Of a stretch of DNA of 64,000 nucleotides, positions 24,052 to 35,300 are shown piece after piece (position 1 is the first letter of the stretch; every line of letters starts with the position of its first letter). Source of the DNA: Penium margaritaceum (Eukaryota; Streptophyta; Zygnematophyceae; Desmidiales; Peniaceae); NCBI GenBank assembly GCA_023375785.1, contig SZWC01003585.1:87187-151186 (forward strand), written 5' to 3'. Under the pieces are notes generated by a model. That model saw only the letters and a list, made by a program, of their open reading frames with translations, made no database searches and was not told where the DNA came from. The translations under genes and the position numbers were made by a program.

Positions 24052-25508
24052 CGAGGTTTTGTGCGGGAAGATGGAGGGAGGGGAAAAAACAATTTCAACT
24101 GCTGAATGAAATTTCATATGCGCATCGAAAGACGAATCAGGACCATAGCTGTTCTTGAATGACGTTTTCATTGTGTTGTTTGGAAAAACCTATAACTACG
24201 ACTGGTCGCAGGAGTAAGTGGCCCTTTGGAATTGATGAATTTGATACTTTGTAACGGAAAAGTCTCCCGCCAAGGACCATACAACCATTGTATGGCTTGT
24301 GATGAAGGAAAACCTGATAGCACTGCACAAGCCAGCAAAAAGGTATCACCGGAGCACATGAGGTCCGGCCGGACCTCCGGCCAGCACTGGACTCGATAGC
24401 TTGCGTGAGAAATTTGCTGTATCAAGACTATGTACATAGTAACAATGCAGGGGCTCAGACACATCAGATGGAAGGAATTTGAGGTGGGAGCTGGCCGTGT
24501 GCATAGCTAGTGAGAGTGTGAAAACAATGGGTGAGGCTGGGAATCGCAGGAATGCATTGTCAACGATATGTTTCAGCAGAATCAGAAGGTGCTACCCAGC
24601 TTCCTTTGCCCTGTTTTTTTACTTTTGTTGTTGCGTTTTCAAATGTGCAATTCTTTTTTCTCGTTCTTGAGAAAGAGGACAAGTATGCATGGTTGGAATA
24701 GAAAAACAGACTTTGACTTCTGGGTAAAGTGGCGTCGACAACCTTTGTTATACGTAGAAGATGAATGCTAGGGTCAATGTGTGAACGTTGCGGGAGGGGG
24801 AGGTCATTTGTTGGGAAGAAAAATGGATGGCGAGTGCAACCCAACAGTTTATAAAGAGCGTCCAAGAGTTGTGGATCAATGGTTGGGCATTTGTTAGTGT
24901 TTGTTAGGTGTTTGTCGAGTTCTTACTGAGAGTTTGAGTCTTGTTGCATGTGTTACAATGGAGGTGGACATACCACACTCCAGTCCACGACAACATGGTG
25001 AAAATCAGACTCCCGAGCCAACGGACGTGGTTATGGCATTCGAGAGGGTCTCAAATCTGAAAAGTGTCTGCGATACTATACACAGGGCATGTCATGAGCG
25101 TCCAACTACTCTTCGACTTTCCACCAATGAATTAGTGAGAAAAATGATTCAAGCCTGTCAGAAGAGGATAAAGGGGGTGCATACATGTGTGGAATTTGCG
25201 TACCACTAGGCCAACCCAAAAATGTAGCTGTAGTCGAGCTGACAATGGATACCAACAACTCCCAAGCTTACCCATTGCTTGTCAAAGGGGATTCCAAACA
25301 AGTGAATCCGCTCCTGAGAAGTGAAGCAAGATCACATCTGGTAGGACCCCAATTTTTTCACAGTTTTTCATCCGTTTGGCATCCGCTTTTCATAACCTAT
25401 TTCTCTCTTTGTTCCATACCACCTCAACCACCTTTGGGAGCTTGACTAAACCTGAGATACACCACTCTTGTGGACTTGGTATTCGCAAGCAGTTCAACTC
25501 ACAAACAA
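24052..25508. other. no recognised gene; one small open frame
   Basis: Sequence between elements H and K, relatively AT-rich. The only frame with a possible start is at 24958-25209 on the plus strand (83 residues, MEVDIPHSSPRQHG... ending CVEFAYH). It has no motif I know and could be chance. Confidence 0.35.
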
Positions 25509-25513
25509 CAAGC

Positions 25514-26225
25514 TGTAGCGGGAGGGCAAGTTTGGCCCTCCCACCTTGCAATGGCAAGTGGTTGGCTCACAGCCACCCCTTGCTCTTGGGAGGGCTGGCC
25601 AGTGGCCAGCCACCCACTGGCTACTGGCCGGCCAGGGGCCTACCGGCCGGTCAAGTGACCGGCCGGCCACCCACTGGCAAGCCACCAGCCTCCAATCAAT
25701 CTAGTGGCCCAATCGGCGGCCAGGAGGCCACAAGGCCTCAAGGGTCGAGGCATGTGACCTTTTATTCCTGCCTCCACTCGCCCTCCTTGCTCGCAAGACC
25801 AAGGGAGGATGAGGGATAGAGCAAGGGTGCGAGCGAGATGCACATGAGAAAAGTCAGTGCGTAATGAACAATTGTGCCTTGCATGCAATGATATCACACC
25901 GACGCATGAAAAGCAAAACTCGAGTTTGCTTAGGTCAAAAGGAAAGTCTTAAAACCAGAAAACTCATGCAAACTCATCATTTTTTGACGTCCAAAATGAG
26001 CAGGCAATGCCCAACTCGTTTTGGATCCAGAACAAGGGGATCAGGTAAAAATGGAAATGGGCATCTGGATACTTGAAGTATCCAAGTCTCCCTACATGTA
26101 TTGTTAATGTAGACTTCCCTAAAGGGTGACACGGGGTGGGAAAGCCCCTCAAGCAAGCCCGGGACGCCATGATAAGAACTCTGACGATGACCCAAGTGTA
26201 GGAGCTAGAGACACGACCTGTTACA
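25514..26225 (+). repeat. 5' LTR of gypsy element K
   Basis: 712 bp. The front third is crowded with GGCCGGCC/CCGGCCGG palindromes (about 25590-25690). What follows (GTGGTTCTTATTG) may be a primer site but does not match a tRNA I can name. Confidence 0.75.
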
Positions 26226-28186
26226 GTGGTTCTTATTGTATGAAGACCCTTGCAACCAAGTGTGCAATGGTTTTGGTTTCCAGAAGAGATGTAAAGCACC
26301 ATGAGCAGCTGCAGTAGCAGTATAAATGGTACAAGGGGATACGGTCTTAAAACCTAACCATTCTAATGTTGACAAGGTGTACCCCTTTCCCTGAGTGCTG
26401 TTGATCTTACTCCCTGGTTAGACCACTGAGGAGTAGTCAAAAATATGATATGATTTTAGATTTGGATTAATTGGATAATTCCATGCACGATCAAGCTTTG
26501 AATTGCTCAAGTTGAGTAAGTATTCAGAAAGATAGCCCTGCACAAAGGTCGGGTGGTCGGCGGATGGAATCTGGTACCCGCCATAGGTGGTGGGATAACC
26601 AACCGCCACTGATCTGAGTTCGTCCCCAACGAGCTCCAAATGCACCAGGGGCATGAATGAAGTGACCATAAGGACCTCTTTGACCAGGAAGAACTCCTCC
26701 TTGACTTCTGGGCGAGGAAAGGCGCTTTGGCGGGTCATCGTCGAAGCGCTTCCTGTTGCTTAGCATGCAAGGCAAGGTGGGCAGCTCCACCAAGGGTTAC
26801 TTTGACGGGCGCTGCAAGGGCTCTACTGCTCCAATTTAGGCGTACTTGGATGCGTTGGAGATCTCGCATCACAGGTTATAAGGTTATGATGTGATATTAG
26901 CATGAGAACTAACAAAAACGTGTTTCAATTCAGATATACTGAATGCAACATGTTCTGCCCACTCACATCCGTAATCCTTGTTCTCCACACTCTTCATCAT
27001 TGATGTCCATTGACTGCCCAAACACTGGTAGCATGCATCAGTGAGAGCTAGGCATCCTTGAGGGTAAATCCACACCCACTAGATCCAACATCTAAGCACC
27101 ATAAATTGTGTCACAAATCTCTTAAGGAACTCTTGTTCACCATCCTCCTCCTTCTAAGCTACCTCTTCCTACGAGGGGACTAGTTTGTTTTGTCTTGGAG
27201 GGGTTGGAAAGTGCCCATCCCCAAAGATTCCCTCCTCCATCCCCGAAGAAAAATATAAGGGAGGTTCTTTTTCATAACAGAAAAGACTCTCATAGCCTGA
27301 GAGGATAAGAAAAAAATAGGAAAGCAATGCTTGGGGAATATATGGAGGCCTTTCCATCACCATGAGACACAAGGCGGCCGTCTCCAGACAGGCATAAAAG
27401 GTACCAAAATGTTGAAAAGGAGGCCAAGGAAGACCAGAAGACAAGAGGAGTGAGGGAGGAGCATGCAAGGGTGGGAACTCTCAGTCAGAGTTAACCCATC
27501 TTCCCTCATCCTCACCATACGAGCAGTGCTCAAACATTTTTAGTCTCTTTGTCCTCTTTCTTCATTTTGTTTTCCTAGGATTTCTATCTTTCCTAGTTCC
27601 AAGAGTCACAGCTTAGGGTTTTACCTGTATTCCACACAATTCTGCTGGCCATGACGGCGTAGAAATACCACGAGAGTGTGCTGATCGTGGCGGCCTAGAA
27701 ACATACAAGTAAATTCTACAATTTCCCCACCGATTGTGAGAGCAAGGCAACTTCAAGTAGCAAAACTTCCTCCAGGTCATAGGTTGACCCTCATAATGGC
27801 CTTGACATGCTAGTTGCATGGGCAATGGAATGGCAAGTGCCAGACCGTCTAAGATCAACAAGGGCAAAGATTGTGAGGGCCTCACCACACGCCCTTGGTG
27901 GAATCAAAGTTTTAGGAGCCACCGCTGCCAGCAGGGTTGCCAAACCAAAGGCAACCACACCACAGAAAGCAACCCTCGATGAGCTCGGTGACACTGAGAA
28001 GTGTACAAAATCTCAAAAAGTTCTCAACAAGCTGGACATGGGCAACTCCCACATGATAGAGGACGCGCTCAAGGAGGACCGCCTAAGCGTGGACCTTGAC
28101 AAAGAGCACAAAGTTGATGATGGAAAAGGTGAAAAGGAGTGCGATCATCTCCATCGTCATGCAGCGCACTTGAGTTGATCAATTGA
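26226..28186 (+). other. leader region of gypsy K, nothing firmly recognised
   Basis: About 2 kb between the 5' LTR and the solo LTR. One plus-strand open stretch (27807-28178) is lysine- and alanine-rich and basic. A similar phrase follows the solo LTR at 28715-28790, suggesting gag-like sequence on both sides. The remainder shows no motif. Confidence 0.4.
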
Positions 28187-28191
28187 GAGGG

Positions 28192-28689
28192 TGTAGCGGG
28201 AGGGCCGGTTCGGCCCTCCCTCCTCGCTGATGCGAGGGGTGGTTGCGCACCACCCCTCGCGTCAGCGAGGGCTGGCCGGCGGCCAGCAGTTCGCTGGCCG
28301 TCGGCCTGCTCGCTGCCGGCCGGCTGGATGGCCGGCGGCCGGCCAAGCGACCGGCCGGCCACCGGCCGGCCAGCCGCCAGCCGCCGATCGCGGCCTCAGC
28401 CGGATTGGCGGCTGAGAGGCCACAAGGGCCTTGAGGGCAAGGCCTCGTGGCCTCGTGCCCTCGTCTCCCCTTGCCCTCCTTGCAAAACGAGCAAGAGAGG
28501 ACGAGGGATAGGGGTAGCGAGGGTGAGGACAAAATGCCTGGCGCGAAATCGCTAGCGTGCCTCGCACGCGACAATTTCGTGCGAGAACGACAAAACGAAA
28601 CTCGAAGTTTGTTTATGACAAACTTCGATGTAAAACAAATGGAATAACTCGTGCGAACACACGAGTTTGAGGTAAAAACCCCTGTTACA
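28192..28689 (+). mobile_element. solo LTR of the K family
   Basis: 498 bp, TGTAGCGGG...CCTGTTACA, flanked by perfect GAGGG duplications (28187-28191, 28690-28694). It is the most CpG/GpC-rich of the three copies, with dense CCGGCCGG palindromes at 28310-28380, which suggests it is the least decayed. It lies within element K, in the same orientation. Confidence 0.93.
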
Positions 28690-28926
28690 GAGGGGCAAGC
28701 CACCCGTTGGATTTTCTAAGGCTGCCAACAGCAGCCAGGTTGCCGACAATAGCAAAGGCACCAAGAGAAGTCAAGCAAGAAGTTCTCGCGAGCATGAGAT
28801 AGAAGACGTCAGCACAAATGCTATTCATGATGACCATCGGAGGCTTGATGAGTTTGCTACCAAAACGATTGGTGGACTCAAGATAGCCACCAATGGTGGA
28901 GGTTTGACACCACCCGCAGGAGCGGG

Positions 28927-28934
28927 GGCGGATC
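28927..28934. repeat. hAT target-site duplication, left
   Basis: GGCGGATC, identical to 32325-32332 at the other end of the hAT element. Confidence 0.92.
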
Positions 28935-28947
28935 CAGTGTTGACTTC
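28935..28947 (+). repeat. hAT terminal inverted repeat, left
   Basis: CAGTGTTGACTTC. It is followed by CGACTT at 28947-28952 and 28954-28959 and by an inverted AAGTCG at 28969-28974, likely transposase contact sites. Confidence 0.8.
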
Positions 28948-29195
28948 GACTTCCGACTTGCCGGGGTCAAGTCGGAGTCGCCAAGTTGAACCACATCGAC
29001 GTGGAAATCAACTCGACGTGGCACTGTGCGCGCACCAGAAAATTCTAAGAAAAAGCAACCCGAGACGAGGACCAAGTTTGGATCCCTGTCAAGCCCACAC
29101 TCGACAAAAAAATTGGGCCTTTCTTGGTGTGCGGCTCCGAAAGGAGGATTGCCCATGCAGGTGGCAACATACCACCCGCTTGCGTCTCCACATCC

Positions 29196-29234
29196 GATTG
29201 GTCTATGTGCTGGCAGCCAGCACATAGACCAATC
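29196..29234. repeat. perfect 19-bp-arm palindrome in hAT 5' region
   Basis: GATTGGTCTATGTGCTGGC (29196-29214), one spacer base, then its exact reverse complement (29216-29234). Part of the arm (GCCAGCACAT) recurs at 29263. It lies between the left end and the transposase, close to the gap. Confidence 0.9.
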
Positions 29235-29290
29235 ATGCAATATGCAGTGGTACTCGAGGCTGCCAGCACATCAGTGCAATGCTCCTGGAC

Positions 29291-29515
29291 NNNNNNNNNN
29301 NNNNNNNNNNNNNNNNNNNNNNNNNNNNNNNNNNNNNNNNNNNNNNNNNNNNNNNNNNNNNNNNNNNNNNNNNNNNNNNNNNNNNNNNNNNNNNNNNNNN
29401 NNNNNNNNNNNNNNNNNNNNNNNNNNNNNNNNNNNNNNNNNNNNNNNNNNNNNNNNNNNNNNNNNNNNNNNNNNNNNNNNNNNNNNNNNNNNNNNNNNNN
29501 NNNNNNNNNNNNNNN
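29291..29515. other. assembly gap, 225 N
   Basis: Falls in the 5' part of the hAT transposase gene. It probably hides the start codon and any N-terminal zinc finger. Confidence 0.99.
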
Positions 29516-29579
29516 AGCGCAAGCGCAAGGCCGCAAGAGAGGCTGCCGGTGTTGGCGACACCGACGATGCAAGTGACGT

Positions 29580-29613
<34 letters not shown>

Positions 29614-31869
29614 CAGCAGCAGCGGAGGGCCAACGCTGCACTTGCACCCATCATTGCCTCCATCCGGAGCGGCACACCAACCTCGGCTGCATCTCTCAAC
29701 TCCACCCGCCAGACGTTGATGTCCGAGCACATTGCTAATGCTGCCAACGCACAGTGCCAACGCACCATTGTGAAAGTCATGGCAAAGTGCGCACTGCCAA
29801 TCTCTTGGTGCCAAGAGGCGGTGGTGTTGGATCTGGTGGAGGATGCACGCAGCACCAACCCATCCTTCCGGCTGCCGGTAAAGGACCGGGTCACCAAAGA
29901 AATCCTCCCACAGCTGGACCAGGAGCTGGCGGACATGGAAGCTCCACTTCAAGATGGGTGGGACATTTTTGGTGTTTCGCTTGGTGTTGACGAGTGGAGT
30001 GACATTCAGATACGGCCGATCTACTCGGCCATGGCAACGAATGCCAAGGGTACCGCCCACCTTTTCTCCGGAGATGCAAGCGGTTTGGTCCGGGATGAAA
30101 ACCATGTTGCTGCGGTGATTGACCAGGCATTGCAAGAGGTTGGGCTGCAGAGAGTGGTCATAGTCATTACAGACCATGCATCTGTGAACAAGAAGTCTTA
30201 CGAGGCACTGACTGCGAAGTACCCGCATGTGTTTTTCACGCACTTCATCGCACACAGCCTAGATCTTGTGCTCAAGGATGTTGGAAAGACAGAGTGGGGA
30301 AGCAATCTGGTGGCAAAAGCAGAGACGATTTTCACATTTTTCCGCAACAAGGATTTTTTGCGGTCATGGCTGAAGGAAGAGTCTGGTGGAAAGGTGCTGT
30401 TGCCCGCTGCTGCCACGCGCTTTGCCTCTGTTCACCGCATGCTGAAGCGGCTGTTGCTTTTGCGCGAGGTGCTGGAGAAGATGGTGAAGAGTGACAAGTG
30501 GAGGGACATTGGGAAGGGTCGGGATCCAGGGGCAAAGCAGAAGAAGAGAGAGGTGCGGAAGTTGGTAAGGTTGGGAGTGTTCTGGGTTGAGGTGAAGGCA
30601 ATGGTCACGTTGATGACTCCCATTGTCATTGCTCTCAGGAAGGCTGACTCCACTGGTGGCACTGCTGGAATTGTGTACAAGGCATTGCTTGATTGCACAG
30701 ATTCTGTCCGCAAGCTCGGAGTTGCGCGAAAGCGCCGCCGTGCTGCGTGCAACCCAACATGGGTGAAGTACGTCCTGGAGTGCCTGAGCCACAGGTGGAC
30801 GACGCAGATGAACAGCCCCATCTTTGCAGCAGCACGGCGTGTGCACCTGCAACACTTTGGGCACAAGTTTGATGGAGATGAAAAGATTGTGGAGGCGTGG
30901 AACACAGTGGTGGCGGCTCTGGTACCAGAAGAAGAACAGGAGCAGCTGCAAACGGAGCTCAAGGGATTTGATAATGGTCGAGTCACAGTTGACCTGGATC
31001 CGGCAAGGGCCAAGGATGTTGAGAGGGCCAAAGCAGCACAGCAGGTGATGTCCGGGGACTTTTCCGCCTTTCGCTGGCATGCCCGCCATATGACATGGTT
31101 GCCCGTGCTGCGTTCCTTTGCTATGCGCCTCTTGGCACAGCCCTGCAGCTCTTCAGACAATGAGAGGGTGTTCAGCAAGCACCAACTGGTGCAAACAGCA
31201 TGGTGCAACCGTCTCCACGTGAAGACTCTGGAGCTACTGGTCAGGGTGAATGTGAGGCTGACGAAGCTGTACGGAAAGACCAAGGCGAAGCAGCTGACTG
31301 CGGACATTCAGAAGTTAGTGGAGGAGGATCCATGTGAAAGCGGCAGCAAGGATGATGGAGACATCAAACCTGACGATGACGTCATAGAGGTGGGAGCATC
31401 ACGCTGGGATCCAGCCATTGCCGAGGCGGATGATGGTGATGAGGCTGATGGTGGTCCTGCTGGTACAGGAGTGCAGGAGTTAGGCATTGCGGATGACAGG
31501 GGCGAGGCATCAGAAGATGATGATGATGACGACGACGATGATGACTTGGAAGAGATGGAAGAGGAGGACAGAGGTGGTGACAGTGAGGGTGGCAGTGAGG
31601 ATGAGGAGTCAGGACCAGGATCTCCAGAGGAGGAGGTGCAGCGTGTGATGCGCTCAGGTGTTCGGAAACGCACACAGTTGGAGATGCCTCTAGTGCAGGC
31701 TGCAGCTGGAAACATCGCAGCTGCAGCAACTGATTCTACAACAGCTTCTTCTACAGCAGCTGCTCCATCTTCTGGTGCACCCTCTTCTGCTGTGACAACT
31801 GCTGCAGTTGCATCAAAGTCTGTTGTTGGTAGCACAGGCCGCCCAAAGAGGACTAAGAAGAAATCATAG
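29516..31869 (+). CDS. hAT-family transposase, DUF659 type (5' end in gap)
   Basis: 783 readable residues, open to the TAG at 31867-31869. The upstream frame has no ATG before 29155 and that stretch contains the palindrome, so the true start is probably in the gap. Order: basic RKRKAAREAA; poly-Gln (29581-29625); DUF659/RNase H-like core about 29960-30290 with VDEWSD (Asp codon 29989) and ITDHAS (Asp codon 30172), the places of the first two catalytic acids, and THFIAHSLDLVLKDVGK where relatives have a CxxH-type motif; an Arg/Lys-rich middle insertion; C-terminal dimerisation domain 31090-31277 (CSSSDNERVFSK, RLHVKTLELLVRVNV); an acidic tail with an Asp run near 31517-31545; and a basic end (GRPKRTKKKS), a likely nuclear signal. 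It would cut and paste the element that carries it. A BED finger is not visible. Host domestication is possible, but the TIRs and TSD argue for a mobile gene. Confidence 0.92.
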
Positions 31870-32311
31870 GATTGAAATGTTCCGTGAGTTTCAACTTCTC
31901 CTTTCATGTGTTCAGTGTTGCTCATTGAACTATCGCTTTCTACTTGTTCAGCTTTGCATAGCATTAATCATTCTGTTGCAAACAAAAGCAAAGTGTTTCA
32001 GACTTAATGGAACATGACATGCTTTGATAATGTGCATCAATGCCAGCCAACCTAGGTTTACACAGCGCATTGCACGTTGATGTTCACACAAAAGGCGGAA
32101 GTGTCATGGTTTCGGGACAACTTGGTGAAACTGAGCAAACCGACTTGACATGTGTTAGACATGTAACATCTGCTTGTGAATGCAATGAGGACTTTGGCTG
32201 TGGAAAAATGAGGAAAACGACTTGGATTGCAAAACCAACTTGGCAAATTAGACCAGGGGACAACAACTTTCGACTTTCGACGTGCCGACTTAACATTGAC
32301 TTCGACTTGGA

Positions 32312-32324
32312 GAAGGCAACATGG
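32312..32324 (-). repeat. hAT terminal inverted repeat, right
   Basis: Read inward on the minus strand: CCATGTTGCCTTC. On the plus strand CGACTT occurs at 32141, 32218, 32271, 32286 and 32303 just inside it. Confidence 0.8.
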
Positions 32325-32332
32325 GGCGGATC
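32325..32332. repeat. hAT target-site duplication, right
   Basis: GGCGGATC, identical to 28927-28934. Confidence 0.92.
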
Positions 32333-35300
32333 CCCCTTCCTACAATGTGGGTGCAATGGGTTAGACCAATGCCCACTCAAGAGTTGTCATTGATGACAGC
32401 CTCGTGTGGAAGGTTGGACCCCTCAGAGGCATGTACGTGAACCATACCCTCTTGAAGTGGGTAAAGGTGGACAAAATGGGCAAGGCCCTTGAGGTTATTG
32501 CCCACTCAGAGAATACGCTTGCGTTTGCCAGCCTGCTCATCCACGTCGGGAAGAACATCACGAATCTCTACCATAATCGTAAGCTTCAACGGCTGGCCAC
32601 TCATGAGGCACCCCGGCGATGGGACGACCTTGACAAGATGCTACAGAGCGTGACACAGATGTGGATGCAACAGGAATTGCAACAAGCTATAATTCCTCTA
32701 TACCACTACCATTGAAATTGAGAACTTGCCTACCCCAACAACTTCAGGGCTGGTCATGAACAACCTTCCTCTACAGTGTGGAGATCTTCAAGAAGGGTGT
32801 GAAGCTAATTGATTGGTTGAATTGCATGGAGCACATTTTGTGTGTCCAAACAATGCCACTCGGTCAGTGGGGTGACCTTACGACAACGCTACTTGATGAC
32901 AAGCTATTGAAGAACATCATCAAGGAGTAGGGTATGCAGAATTCACACCTTGAGTGGAAACCTATGCCTTTGGAGGCTTTTTGCACCATCATGGGCAAGA
33001 AGTGCACCCCTTGTGGGGAGGCAGAACGTGCCTTCTGTAAGATCAAGGATTTTAGGCAGCTGGGTAGCTCACTTGAGGCCTACTTGAGTAATTATACCAC
33101 ACTTGTGTGTCAAGCCAAAAGCTTTATCAAGGGGGATGGGAATGATACCTTCATGCATCCAAACACTTCGTTGTTGGAGCACTTATGAGATGGTTTGGCC
33201 AGTAAGAAGCTGAAAGACAAGACCACCACGACGGCAATCAGCCAAGCTTATACAAATGAGAGGGTGTTACATGACTACATGAGTGAAATTTATTCGGTGA
33301 ACTTGAAGCACTTGTCACATGCATGCCTGAACGGGTGTGTAGAGCAAGGGAATGACACATGCATAGACGCTAGGAGGGTTGGTGGGTCAGCCGGATAGTG
33401 GGGCGGGGTAAAGGGCAAACAACTTGCAAACCCTCCAGCTCAGAAGGCTGGTAGGCACAAGGCCTCCAACCACAAGCACAGCCGCAATGATCACGAGCTC
33501 CAAGCGACACGTGAGCATCATAACGCAACCTTATGTGATGGAATCTGCCATAAACACATGTAGCCGGGTCACTTTAGGGCTCAGTTCCCTAAGGGTGTTG
33601 GTGGTGGGTAAGCGGTCGTGGAGTTGGCCACATCTACGGCACCTGATGGGGATGGTTGGGGAGGAGGCTATGGACAGGGCCGTGGCCACAACTGCGGTCG
33701 TGGCAACGGGTCCGGCTGTGGTAACAGACAAGTCTGTGGTGTCGGTTTTTTGCACGCCTGCGTGACGTTAGTAAGGACCACTCTGACGTAAAATTGGATC
33801 ACAAGTTTGGGTTCATGTCTTTAGAAAATGATGTTAAACAATTTCAGTTTTTGATGAGTTCAAATGTCTCCGCTGTTGTCTCTACTCTCTTTGAACCGCT
33901 TTCTATACTTGGTGACCGTCATTGTCTGCAAAACTTTGGACAATAGACAAGATGCACAATTAAACATGCTTTGCGGTGGCAACACCAACCACTGTGCAAG
34001 ATTGTTGTGACGCAGTGATTGAAGCAAACGTCCTCAAAGTGGTGAGTTCAATCATGTCTAAGGTACATTTGGTCTTTGATTTGGATCCAATCAATGTTAA
34101 AGACTAGAAGGCAACAGTCAAATTGACATGTGTCCAAATGATGTGGAATCAAGTGAGTGAATCATGGGATTGCAATGCCCGCTGCATAGATCATGTGTTT
34201 GTTATAAACTTGGCATGTCTTTATGACCGTGTTTACTTGGAAGAGTGAAGGTGGCATGGCGATGAAGTTTGAAGGACAACTAGGTGGTGCCTAGTGAATT
34301 TATTGGCTGACACTAGAGGGGGTGACTACTTTGATAGCCTTGGTTTACCTGGAAGGTGGCTCAAAAGTATGTGCCATTGAATGGTGTAGTTTTTGGTGAC
34401 AATTGTATGGTACCCGTGGTGGGAACTTTTAGAGTAAGGATTTGCATTTAGGGTTGCACACTGAGTGTCACGTTCAAGGTTCTCAACCTTGTTGATCCAT
34501 TCAAAGTGGTGCTAGGTGATCGCTGACTCCGTGAAAAGAAAGCCTTCATGTGATTTAAACCAAAGTGCTTGATATTTGGAAAGGGACAGCGTCACATTAC
34601 GTTGATTCCAAGTACGAAGTTGTCATTGACCTGACTAAACTTCCATGCCAACTTATCTGTAGTGTAGGTCAAGAGACATGTTTGACAAGGTTATAAATAC
34701 TTCTTGGTTCAGCTGTAGAAAGTTAAGAATGATGTCAACAAGGACACGCCACAAGAGATAGAATCCCTATTGTGGATTTCTTGGATGTGTTCCAAGACCC
34801 ACCGGCTGGGCTAAAACGTCGCATGGGCCACAGGATTCCGCTGCAACCAGAGGCGACTCCTCAATTCAGACCCAGAAATGGCCTTAGCACAATTCAAAGG
34901 CACGAGGCCAAACACCAAATCAAAGAGTACCTTGCAAAAGGGTGGTTCAAACATAGTAGCTTGCTGTATGGTATACCAAACCTTTGTGTGAACAAAGAGG
35001 ACAATGCTTTACGCATGTGTGTAGATTGCCGGACGGTCAACAAGTTGACGGTGGAAAACTGATTCCCCTTATCCTAGATTCTGGAGCTTTTGGACCAAAT
35101 CCCAGGGGAAAAAACGTTATTGTCTCTGGATTTTTCTCAAGGGTACCATCATGTCCGCATCATGTAGAATGATGTGTCTAAAACAATGTTTTGAATGCAC
35201 ATGAACATAATCAGTTCGGGGTTTCATGTTTTGGGCTAACGAACACCCTAGTAACCTTCCTAGGATAAATGAATCAAACGTTCACCACTATTGGTAGTCA

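Larger units (their letters stand above)
28935..32324 (+). mobile_element. hAT DNA transposon, near-complete
   Basis: 3390 bp bounded by exact 8-bp duplications GGCGGATC (28927-28934 and 32325-32332), the size made by hAT transposases. The ends are imperfect inverted repeats: CAGTGTTGACTTC on the left against CCATGTTGCCTTC read inward from the right, 10 of 13 matching. CGACTT repeats lie just inside both ends. It encodes one long transposase frame (29516-31869). A 225-base gap hides part of the 5' half. The intact frame and exact duplication point to a recent insertion into the older gypsy element K. Confidence 0.93.

Noticed and set aside
24958-25209. Small host gene of 83 residues
   Set aside because: No motif, no splice or promoter support; kept only as a note in the region entry.
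29026-29290. N-terminal extension of the hAT transposase upstream of the gap
   Set aside because: The frame opens at GTG, has no ATG before 29155 and runs through the palindrome; there is no sign of coding.
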